Shown one piece after another: positions 35,601 to 43,508 of a stretch of DNA of 64,000 nt. The notes beneath the pieces were generated by a model. The model saw nothing but the letters and a program-made list of their open reading frames with translations, was not told where the DNA came from and did not search any database. Positions within the stretch are counted from its first letter, which is position 1; each line of letters starts with the position of its first letter. The position numbers and the translations under genes were made by a program. Origin of the DNA: Eutreptiella sp. 'Long Island Sound 2002' (taxonomy: Eukaryota; Euglenozoa; Euglenophyceae; Eutreptiales; Eutreptiaceae); NCBI GenBank assembly GCA_964036045.1, contig OZ038385.1:30884806-30948805 (forward strand). The letters are read 5' to 3'.

Positions 35601-37007
35601 CTCGACCGCTTCTTGGAGAAGCTGGACGATTGGGGGCTGACCGTCACTGAAGACCTACCTCCCGCGGATGCGGAGAGATATGTCTTCAAACGGTTCAGGT
35701 ACCGCCTGCCGGAAGTGCTCGGCGAGCTATACTTCGTGGCGACCAAGGAGGGGAAAATCAAGACCCTCAAGGACGCCAAGAAGTGGCTCAACGAGCAGGA
35801 GCGGGTGGACGCTCCGCAGGTGGCTGCCAAGCGCTGGAAGTCCATCAAGCTTGAGCATGATGGACGGGAGATCCGCCTACGGGACTGGCGTGACTTCCGA
35901 GGGAAATACACCCTCTTCCGCCGCAATGTGGAGGATTGGAACGAGGGTGACGAGCAGGCTCGCCTGCTCTCCATGCTGCCGGAAGCATGGATCAAGAGGG
36001 TCACCAAGGAGGAATCCAAGAGGGCCAAGTCCAACCACACGGTCAAGATGATGCTCCCCAAGGAGTATCATACGAACGTGGTGTCTTGGGCGAAGAAGAA
36101 CGTGGCCCGGGATGTCAAACGGCACTCCCTGCGGAACGCCCTTCTCATCACCGTCTCGGGCGATCGCGAGAAGACCGCGATGTGGCGCCTTGACGACTGT
36201 GAGTTGAGCGGCCAGACCATCCGTCTGCAGCCCATCCCGGCGCGGATGAGCTGCGACGAGATCCTGGAGTGGGTTGGCGAGGAGGTACTCAAGGAGTACC
36301 GAAACCTCCACCACACCCGCGGGTTGAGGCCCGGCGACCGCGACGTCAACTACGTTGGCGAGGGACCTGGCGGGGAAGACGCCATGGACCCAGCGGGAGC
36401 CGGCGGCGATAAGACTCTCGTCGACGATGACGACGACGATGAGCCCGCCGAGGTGGCCGTTTGTGCCTTCGTGGCCAGGAACCTGAGCGCGGGGAGCAAG
36501 CCGGGAAACTGGAAGCCCCTGCAGCAGGGTTGGAGGAAGCAGGAGAAGAGGGACCCTCGCCGCATTGGCGACCCTCCGCTGTCCTTTGGGGAGTTCATAC
36601 GAGCTCACCCGCAGGGCTGTTTCGTGTGTTATGGGAGGAAGAAAGGCTTCAACCATGACCACCGAACATGCCCCGTCCACAAGGCCGACACGGAGGCTTA
36701 CAAGAAGGCGCACGGGTCGAAGAAGCGTGCGCCCGCGGGTATCCGGGAAGCCAAAATGGAGGTCGACAAGGACGAGCTGGCCAGGCTGATGTCGTCGGTG
36801 GGGACCGAGTTGGCCAAGGAGATCCAGGAGATCAAGCGGAACTGGGTCCCCAGGTCGGACAACAAGAACAACGAGAACAACCAGAATGACCAGAACAAGG
36901 ACAAGGACAAGAAGGGTAAAGGAGGAGGTAAAGGGGGAAGAAAGAAGGGCGTCAACGATGTTGAGGCCGAGGAGAACACCCCCTCTTCCACAACCGACGC
37001 CCCCTAG
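32673..37007 (+). CDS. gag: Gypsy-A Gag, 1,444 aa
   Basis: The ATG at 32673 has a strong context (GCCATGG). The protein is unusually long for Gag. Regions in order: an N-terminal part; an Ala/Glu/Lys-rich predicted coiled-coil (about 33640-34040); a collagen-like Pro-Gly stretch (about 34468-34655, PPGGG/GPPG repeats); a second heptad region (about 34690-34870); a capsid-like domain (about 35560-36060, PPMYDGNPLNLDRFLEKLDD then MLPEAWIKRV); and a zinc-knuckle-like C-X2-C-X8-H-X4-C (about 36618-36672, CFVCYGRKKGFNHDHRTC), whose spacing differs from the usual C-X2-C-X4-H-X4-C. The end is Lys/Gly/Asn-rich and basic. It stops at TAG 37005-37007, in the same frame as pol. Role: particle assembly and RNA packaging. 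Confidence 0.88.
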   Translation: MVNWQEAGRRWPQPHPHVARLLRGLLWDQQYRYSNPQCEGGMPGSFELREDMGEDRLRAVEEWLRAEGYEYRFRRKRWRTWTRPDRPGEGLRPDGIEEDEDPNAYPSGASINVSLWDVIEKKFPEPGSERRLQGSSSASPATEKRSAGDRKRDRRWREYQESLAAEAAQGAKGGTPAPSPQRANGGHHPGSTTLGDYIQVAKQTQAKPRPLLLRARQAPAGPSSDVESAHRGRMPADQASSSRSVAPERDVARACERACGVPCNRRVARQRAKQYSAAVEGAAGIAQEEAAEWAHGMAIHTQSMAAIAAGLTAVAAHGAATAQVNGELAAADEEARLTQEAIACKEAEVKALEEALAQERAKKEAEERAHAEATAKAQEDAAKKEAIEAARRKVAEEKAKTEAELAALEAQKARLLQAREAEAARAREEAEARAAAATAAAMEEAEAKLRRETPPGASRVETLRKLFEGDASSKMALDEADTGSSGSGGTTARRRRKGKGKTPERPRRPAGGHPHDSDPFFTASDGDERGRRHRQVVAWTGGGGGDVPMGPEGEDEDPPPPYRSSESSVTETPRWGDMDEDDDMEFGITRKRPSSDPPRRPGGDPPGPPGGGPSGPPGGRPPSGPPGGGPPGGGGPPGPGGPGGGPPGGPPGDPDDPPGNGDPDATWRWIVYLRRRVQLLELEVDTGKSEMARISTVAARAQKDLDIARAETKSLTNVVSGLQERLDALEARGSVGSDHPPLESGSSDDGWGPGPGPGRPHAPGGAPRSRPSASAPSLTAPSHHSAGRRNERVPPGSGSEEWRDEWLSADYHNRRAPPRTPVRPRRPAPAPAPIPRAGGRYGGLRDEVPRGDVEWDVGEGEDLDLDLGLEEFDISPPRGVRREAAERSRRRRDEDAYMDAVRREHFGSAYVEEPRRSHRDSMEEMDVAAVGVRGRGRWEHRSTSRPAFMVSKAADAAVWEDLKDIKPPMYDGNPLNLDRFLEKLDDWGLTVTEDLPPADAERYVFKRFRYRLPEVLGELYFVATKEGKIKTLKDAKKWLNEQERVDAPQVAAKRWKSIKLEHDGREIRLRDWRDFRGKYTLFRRNVEDWNEGDEQARLLSMLPEAWIKRVTKEESKRAKSNHTVKMMLPKEYHTNVVSWAKKNVARDVKRHSLRNALLITVSGDREKTAMWRLDDCELSGQTIRLQPIPARMSCDEILEWVGEEVLKEYRNLHHTRGLRPGDRDVNYVGEGPGGEDAMDPAGAGGDKTLVDDDDDDEPAEVAVCAFVARNLSAGSKPGNWKPLQQGWRKQEKRDPRRIGDPPLSFGEFIRAHPQGCFVCYGRKKGFNHDHRTCPVHKADTEAYKKAHGSKKRAPAGIREAKMEVDKDELARLMSSVGTELAKEIQEIKRNWVPRSDNKNNENNQNDQNKDKDKKGKGGGKGGRKKGVNDVEAEENTPSSTTDAP
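37005..37007 (+). promoter_or_regulatory. Probable read-through stop (UAG CGG) between gag and pol
   Basis: Pol continues in the same frame directly after TAG with no other stop. It has no ATG before the protease motif; the first in-frame ATG lies near 37560. The following codon is CGG, a context known to favour leakiness of some viral stop codons. Confidence 0.65.
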
Positions 37008-40000
37008 CGGAGCCCCTGCAGCCAAGGGCCCCAGCTAGGGCGGTCGCAGGATGGTGACGTGGGAAGCGCCGAACCATCCCAGTCGGGAGTCGATAAGCAC
37101 AAGGGGACTGCCGCGGGCGAAAGGCCCGGTCTGGCGCCCAGTCGCGGAGGCGGGGTGAGGGCAAGTGAAGGCACGAACCCTTGCACCCGTCCGTCCTTCG
37201 CGACCAAGAACGTGTTTGATGTACTACAGGATCTATCCGAGAGTATCGGAGGATCACCCGGACCGCAGCTGGATGCTGCAGATGGGCAGCCTGAGCCCAT
37301 TGTCCACGACCTGCACCAGTCGCTTGTTGAGCTTCTGGAACGGCCGGAGATCCTGAGTTTGCACGCCGTGCGCCGTGTCGGTCGCGAGCGGCAGTTGCAT
37401 CTTAAGGTCCGTGCCCTATGCGGGGAAGTGGAAAAGGTTTTCGACGTGTTGGTCGACACGGGAGCTCAAGTCAGCTTGGTCAAGGCTGGCCTACTTCCAC
37501 CAGAGTGTCTGACCGACAGTCGGAAACCTGTCAGGCTGAAGGTGGCGAACGGCCAGTACATGGTGGGAGGCACGAAGGAAGCGGCCATTGGGCTGCAGTT
37601 CGTGAACCATCGTGAGCTGAGCCGCCCAGACCTCGGCAAGGAAATCCTCCTGCACGGTAGCTTCTACGAGGCCGAGATGGACTGGGACATGATCGTCGGG
37701 TACGACTTCATGATGGAGACGGACTCCGGCGTCCTCCCGGCCCAGGCCTCCATGACCCTGTACCAGGACGACCAACTCTCGTGGCTCTCGTCACCTGAGC
37801 ACCATGTGGAATGCCAATGGATCCACCCCGAACGCAATCAGCTCGAAGTGGCCGCGCTGGACACTGAGCCCACTGGGCCAGCAAACCAGGAGTACGGCGT
37901 AAGGCCCGAAGTGGCGAACCGAGTGGTCGCGGACCTGGGAGCTTCGGATCTGGCCCTGGATGCGTTCTCTTCAGGAACCTCCGCCCATCTGCGGGTGTGT
38001 GAGAAGTACTGGAGCGCACAGGACTCTGCTTGGAAGAAGCACTGGGGTCCGCATCAGGGATTGATGTGGATCCATTGCCCCCGTTGGGACATTCCAAGAG
38101 CGATAGCGAAGATTCGCAAGGACCGCTCCAAGGCAGTGCTGGTTGTTCCTATGGGATGCACCGAGGAGGAAAGTACCCGACATTGGGTAGCCTCATTGAC
38201 CAACATGACCTTGAACAAGGTCGTCCTACCGGCTGGAGAGAGTGTCTATCAGGACGCTAAGGGACAGCCCATGCCACCCCAGAGATGGCCAACAGAATTC
38301 CACTATGTGGATGGGGGCCTTGATCAGGCCGACACCACGGACTTCGTGTGTGTCAACCGTATCATAGCAGAGCCTTGGAGGCAATGCTTTGCGGTTCCCC
38401 CTGTTGACATCGAAGAATCGGACTCCGAAGACCCCCTCACTGAAGAGGAGTGGGATCTGGTTCAGGGGTATATGGATCAGCCCTTTCACTACTGGGGGAA
38501 CCAGCGTGAGGGCAAAGGCCAGGACAAAGCCTGGTGGGAAGTGGACTCAATCGTCTCCGGTTCCTATGACGGGAATACCTTCGTACAGAGGGTGCTGGAT
38601 CACATGTCGAGCCAAGACGAGCCGCCTGGCGGTAACCCACCCACCTACGGCGATCTGTTCCGAGGCAAGACCAGAGATGGCCCTTTGGGTCACCTGGGAA
38701 GACCACCTGAGCCGAAAGCGAGCGGAGTAGCTACCCCTCAAGTAAGCTCCGTGGTTCAAGTGCCCGGAAAAGCCAAGGCGGAGTCCGATGACTGCCCCAA
38801 GATCCAGGCGTTGAGGGCCAGGCTGAAGCAGAAGTATGGCGAGACCTTCTTCGGCGGAAAACCTGTGTTCCCCCCACCGGTGCGTGGACCGTATGGGGAG
38901 GCCAAGATACGACTGAAGCAGGACCCCCGTGTGTATCGACACCGGGAGTTTGCCCTGAGGGGCGAGAGGAAAGAGGCCATGGAGAAGATCCTCCGTGACT
39001 TCATCCAGAGAGGCTGGCTTGAGCCGTGCCACTCCGAGTGGGCCTCTCCCTGCTTCGTCGTCCCCAAGAAGGTTGCCGGTGAGTGGCGGCTTGTGGTCGA
39101 CTACCGCGGCCTGAACGCCCAAACGCAGCACGACAGCTATACGCTGCCCCTCATTGAGGATATGCTGCAAAAACAACACCGGCGGAGGATCTTCACGGTG
39201 ATTGACCTGAAACATGGTTATCATCAGATGCCTCTCGCCGAAGAGTCCCGTGCCTGCACAGCCATGAGCACCCCACTTGGACCTCTCCAGTGGAAGGTGA
39301 TGCCTATGGGCGTTACCAACGGCAATGCGGCTTTTCAGCGGATGCTGGAGAACCTGCTTGAGCCGGTGCGCGACTGTGCGGACCCCTTCGTGGACGACGT
39401 GATCATCGCGTCCGGGGACCCCAGCATGAGCTACGAGGAGCTCCTGGAGGCACACGAAAGGGACGTCACTCGAGTGCTGGACCTTCTGGTTCGGCACAAA
39501 CTCACGGGCAGCAGTGACAAGGCCACCATTGCGGTAAGCGAGGTGGTCTTCGCTGGCCATGTGGTCGGGAACGGGCAGCGAAAGCCCATACCTGGCAAGG
39601 TGGCTGCGATTGAGCACTGGGAAAAGCCCAAGACGGTCTCTGAGCTACGGGCGTATCTGGGGTTCTGCAACTACTACTCGGGGTATATCAAAATGTATGC
39701 CGAGTATGCAGCCCCCATGACGACCATGCTCAAGGGCAACCGAGAGGAGACCAAGAAGGGGTCCAAGAAGGCTCTGGTCTGGACTGAAGAGTCCGACCGT
39801 GCCTTTGAGGGAATGAAGCAGGCGCTGCTATCCGCAGTGGGTCTGCACCTCGTGGATCCCGACCGAGGGTTCGTCCTGCGCACCGACGCTTCCGACTACG
39901 CCATAGGCGCTGTGTTGGAGCAGGTGCTTGACGACGGGAGGCACGTGCCCGTGGCCTTCTGGGGCCGAGTCCTGGCGGAAGGCCAGAGACGGACGTGGAC

Positions 40001-42029
40001 GCCCCGTGAAAAGGAGGCGTATGCCATCGTCATGGCTCTCAGGAACTGGGCTGGGTACATAGCCCTCCATCCCGTCACCGTCTGCACCGACCATCAGAGT
40101 CTGCAGTCGTGGCACAAGGAGCACGTGGACACCCCCTCAGGTCCCGCCTCCCGACGGGCAAGATGGCACGAGACCTTGGCCAAGTTCGACCTTACGGTTG
40201 TTTACATTCCTGGAAAGGATAACACCGTGGCGGACTGTCTCAGTAGGTGGGCCTATCCCGCCAGCAAGGGCATGCAGGATATCTCTGCCCATGGCGATGA
40301 GGCTGAGACCGCTGAAGCCAAGAAGATCATTGAAATGGAGCGCCTGATGGAGGAGGAGGATGTTAAATGCTTCGTCGTCATGGCTGCAGATGCCCCCCTC
40401 GCTTCGAGGGTGAGCAGAACGGTCAGTGTACTCGCCCCTGTGGGTGCCGCGGGCGGAAGGCCCGGTCCGGCACCCCCTGTGGAAACTGAGTCCGACAAGC
40501 ACCTCTTCCCGGAGTCTTGCCTCCAGGACGACTGGACCGACGATTACGCCAAGTCTGAGGCCTTTGCGGCCGAATATAGGGCTGTGACCGACCCTGACGG
40601 CGGGCAGAAGTGGCCAAAGGGGCTGACTGAGGAAGATGGCAAGCTCTACCGGTATGGTAAGCTGCTAGTCCCAGAGTCCCGGGTGCTCGAGCTGTGTGAA
40701 GCTTGGCACCACCACATGCTGCACCCAGGGGTCAAGAAGCAAGCCCTTGACATGCAGCGCCGGTTCGAGATCGACCATATCGTTCTCTACACCGCCATCA
40801 AGAAGGTCAGGAAGGGTTGTTCGGTCTGCCAGGCCTGCAATCCCGACAACCGGAACGTCAAGGGGGAACCCCAATGGACCCCGGTTCCTGACCAGCCCAT
40901 GGAGAGCGTGGCCATGGACGTCTTCTCCATGCCCGAAGTGCACATTGGCAAGGAGACCTTTGACTGTGTGGTTCTCTGTGTGGACCGCCACAGCGGCTAC
41001 GTGGTAGCCGTTCCGGCACGCAAAAAGGGGTTGCTTGCCAAGGAAGTGGCAGTCATGATGATTCGTCATTGGCTGACCGTCTTTGACATCCCCCGCACCA
41101 TTTGCAGTGACCGAGGGCCCCAGTTTACTGGTGGCTGGTTCAAGGCTATGTGTTCCCTCATGGGAATACGTCATGCCAAGAGCGTCGCCTATCTCAGCCG
41201 GTCTAACGGCCGTGCTGAAGTGGCTGGACGGCAGCTGTTCGAGAAGCTGCGCAAGATCCACATCACCAATCCACGTCGGAACTGGTTTGAGGAGATGTGG
41301 CCTGCTCTGAAGGCCCATCATGACACCCCCACTCCGGGCGGCTTGTCCCCTCACCAGATTCTGTTCGGCAGGGACCCCCTGGGTAGGGGACTTCCCTTGT
41401 CTGGTGATGGCATGGCTATGGATGCCAAGGAGTTCTTCGCGCGGCAAGAGCAAACGGCGCGGGACATCCGCCAGCAGCTTGAGAAGGAGCATGCTGAGCG
41501 TCAGAAGTCCGCCCCAAGCTCGACAGCGCAGAAGCTCAGGGTGGGAGACCCGGTGTGGGTGATCAGACCCCGCCCCATGGGCACCCACCGCACCAAAACC
41601 TGGTTCACACCCGGCGAGGTGGTCCGCAGGATTGGTGAGGACACTTACCGCATCAAGGTGGGTCACGGACAGTTCCGGGAGCGCCACGAGAGTCAACTCC
41701 GTGTGCGGGAACCCGACCTCCGTGGCCGACATGTGTCCCTGGACTACGCCAAACATGAGGCCGATTCGGACGACGACTATGCTGAGCAGGACGACTATAC
41801 TGTCGAGAAGATCCTGGCTCAGCGTCCGAAGGCCTCGGCACCCGGGGGTCTGGAGTTCAAGGTTCGTTGGCGAGGCTATGGGCCGTCCCACGACACCTGG
41901 GAACCCGTCTCCTCGTTTGTGCCGCGGGTCAATACTCCCTTCATGGAGTACATCCGCAAGCACAAGACCAAGATCCACGTTTCGGACTTGGCAGCACTCA
42001 CCCGGGCGATTGCAGCCAGGGGTGCCTGA
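37008..42029 (+). CDS. pol: Gypsy-A Pol (protease, RT, RNase H, integrase, chromodomain)
   Basis: 1,673 codons open after the gag stop. Aspartic protease LVDTGAQVSLV (Asp at 37455). An extra region (about 37880-38300) with DLALDAFSSG, WIHCPRWDIP, AIAKIRKD and AVLVVPMG resembles the methyltransferase-like domain of DIRS elements. RT: LVVDYRGLN (about 39090) and FVDDVII (39387). RNase H: RTDASDYAIGAVL (about 39880). Integrase zinc domain: HHHMLHP then CSVCQAC (about 40705-40840). Integrase core: Asp in AMDVFSMP (about 40917), CSDRGPQF (about 41104), and Glu in NGRAEVAG (about 41215). C-terminal chromodomain: YTVEKIL, FKVRWRGYG, TWEP (about 41796-41960), with the aromatic cage residues kept. All catalytic residues look intact. 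Expression is probably by stop read-through. Confidence 0.93.
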   Translation, partial: RSPCSQGPQLGRSQDGDVGSAEPSQSGVDKHKGTAAGERPGLAPSRGGGVRASEGTNPCTRPSFATKNVFDVLQDLSESIGGSPGPQLDAADGQPEPIVHDLHQSLVELLERPEILSLHAVRRVGRERQLHLKVRALCGEVEKVFDVLVDTGAQVSLVKAGLLPPECLTDSRKPVRLKVANGQYMVGGTKEAAIGLQFVNHRELSRPDLGKEILLHGSFYEAEMDWDMIVGYDFMMETDSGVLPAQASMTLYQDDQLSWLSSPEHHVECQWIHPERNQLEVAALDTEPTGPANQEYGVRPEVANRVVADLGASDLALDAFSSGTSAHLRVCEKYWSAQDSAWKKHWGPHQGLMWIHCPRWDIPRAIAKIRKDRSKAVLVVPMGCTEEESTRHWVASLTNMTLNKVVLPAGESVYQDAKGQPMPPQRWPTEFHYVDGGLDQADTTDFVCVNRIIAEPWRQCFAVPPVDIEESDSEDPLTEEEWDLVQGYMDQPFHYWGNQREGKGQDKAWWEVDSIVSGSYDGNTFVQRVLDHMSSQDEPPGGNPPTYGDLFRGKTRDGPLGHLGRPPEPKASGVATPQVSSVVQVPGKAKAESDDCPKIQALRARLKQKYGETFFGGKPVFPPPVRGPYGEAKIRLKQDPRVYRHREFALRGERKEAMEKILRDFIQRGWLEPCHSEWASPCFVVPKKVAGEWRLVVDYRGLNAQTQHDSYTLPLIEDMLQKQHRRRIFTVIDLKHGYHQMPLAEESRACTAMSTPLGPLQWKVMPMGVTNGNAAFQRMLENLLEPVRDCADPFVDDVIIASGDPSMSYEELLEAHERDVTRVLDLLVRHKLTGSSDKATIAVSEVVFAGHVVGNGQRKPIPGKVAAIEHWEKPKTVSELRAYLGFCNYYSGYIKMYAEYAAPMTTMLKGNREETKKGSKKALVWTEESDRAFEGMKQALLSAVGLHLVDPDRGFVLRTDASDYAIGAVLEQVLDDGRHVPVAFWGRVLAEGQRRTWTPREKEAYAIVMALRNWAGYIALHPVTVCTDHQSLQSWHKEHVDTPSGPASRRARWHETLAKFDLTVVYIPGKDNTVADCLSRWAYPASKGMQDISAHGDEAETAEAKKIIEMERLMEEEDVKCFVVMAADAPLASRVSRTVSVLAPVGAAGGRPGPAPPVETESDKHLFPESCLQDDWTDDYAKSEAFAAEYRAVTDPDGGQKWPKGLTEEDGKLYRYGKLLVPESRVLELCEAWHHHMLHPGVKKQALDMQRRFEIDHIVLYTAIKKVRKGCSVCQACNPDNRNVKGEPQWTPVPDQPMESVAMDVFSMPEVHIGKETFDCVVLCVDRHSGYVVAVPARKKGLLAKEVAVMMIRHWLTVFDIPRTICSDRGPQFTGGWFKAMCSLMGIRHAKSVAYLSRSNGRAEVAGRQLFEKLRKIHITNPRRNWFEEMWPALKAHHDTPTPGGLSPHQILFGRDPLGRGLPLSGDGMAMDAKEFFARQEQTARDIRQQLEKEHAERQKSAPSSTAQKLRVGDPVWVIRPRPMGTHRTKTWFTPGEVVRRIGEDTYRIKVGHGQFRERHESQLRVREPDLRGRHVSLDYAKHEADSDDDYAEQDDYTVEKILAQRPKASAPGGLEFKVRWRGYGPSHDTWEPVSSFVPRVNTPFMEYIRKHKTKIHVSDLAALTRAIAARGA

Positions 42030-43497
42030 TCAGCGCCCTGAGCTCTCCCCTGATGTGTTATGAGCGCTTGTGAGGCCGACGAATCGTCCCTTACTTGCTT
42101 GCTCTCTTCCATCTTTCGGTGACAGAGTGGCCATATACCCCCCCCCTGCTGAATCCAGAGGAGGATGGCCCCTCTCTTCTTTTATTCGTCACTCACCCCC
42201 CCCTGCTGAATCTTTGGGAAACCAGGTAGGGCGACTGACCTTCATATTTTTGAGCTCTTGGGGCCTTGAAGCCCATACGACGTTGCGCAACGGATGCCGC
42301 TGTCATCGGCATTGCGATTTTTGAGTGTGTGGTCTGGCTCCATGGCATTTGCGGAATCCAGGCCAGTCGACGTGTGTCTCGAGACTATATATGCCTGAAC
42401 TCAGGCGTTATCCTGTCCATCCTCCTGCATTTGCCTTATCCTGACCGTGGCGTGGTTTGGCACTCTGTTCTGAGTGTGTTTACACGCCTATTTATCCAGA
42501 TTGTTGCTTGTTTTTCTGCCCTCCAGGATATGTGCATCTGTATGTTAAGTGTCATCAGCCCATCGCTGAGGGATGGACTGTTTTTCACCACGAATCGGGA
42601 TACTGAGGCACCTTGAGTCGCCGCGTACATGTTCTTACAGCCTGGTCCAGCCTGGACCAGTACTTGATTACAGATTCTACTGCTTGAGTGCCCGTGATAC
42701 CGTGTTGCCCTATTCGCTGTGATGTGTGGAGATCCTGATGGCGCCAGGCGGGAAGCCCAGTTGCCTGACTACACTCCCAGCGGTCCGCCACTGTCAGTCC
42801 CAGTGTGAGCCTACCGATTCGCAGACGCACTTGCATTCGGATGGCGGCCTCCGGTGCTCCTGACCTCGGTCAGTCTGCCTGGGAAACTGGTGGTTTGAGG
42901 AGTCGACGCCTCCGCCCACACTGCATGAGGACTCCCTCATGTATGGCCTTCGTGGCAGTAGGGCGAGGGAAAAGACGGCCTTGATGCCCGATCCCTTCAG
43001 GAGGAGTTCCCTTACGATTTGGGGTTCGTAAGGAGTTCGACTATGGCACTCTGGACTCGCGTCGTATGGATATGGACATGGTGCGCCCGAGGAAGGACCC
43101 GTGGGGACTCTCCCCAGTCGGCGGGCCTTGGGAAGCTTGGGGTAGCCTGATGGATCTTTGTGGTCGCTCTCGACTTGTGGGGCCACCTCGGCCGTCGTGT
43201 GACGCCTATGTTGGCCGTGTATGCCACTGCCACTGTGGTGGTGACCGTAGCAGCCGGCACCCGGTGCGCCTGGTATGGGTTAACGGGTCCTTTGGATGCC
43301 GAACAATCGCCGCCAGGACCCGGGACTTGATACTTGATACTATACATGTGTTACCATGTGCTACCATGTGCTACCTATCTTACTGTGTTTTACTGCGTCA
43401 GCCTGAAGTGAGGATGTGACACCCCCCCCTTCAGGATATGGTCCTGGGTACCCGCTGCCATGCTTGGGTGTTATCGAGCCCCCCCAGGGTTTACTCT
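42030..43497 (+). other. Gypsy-A 3' non-coding region
   Basis: 1.47 kb between pol and the polypurine tract, without a convincing frame. CCCCCCCCTGCTGAATC is repeated near 42137 and 42198. There is no envelope-like gene. Confidence 0.6.
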
Positions 43498-43508
43498 AAG
43501 GAGGGGGG
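43498..43508 (+). other. Gypsy-A polypurine tract (AAGGAGGGGGG)
   Basis: An 11-nt purine run directly abutting the 3' LTR. It is the expected primer for plus-strand synthesis and nearly identical to the tract of Gypsy-B. Confidence 0.9.
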
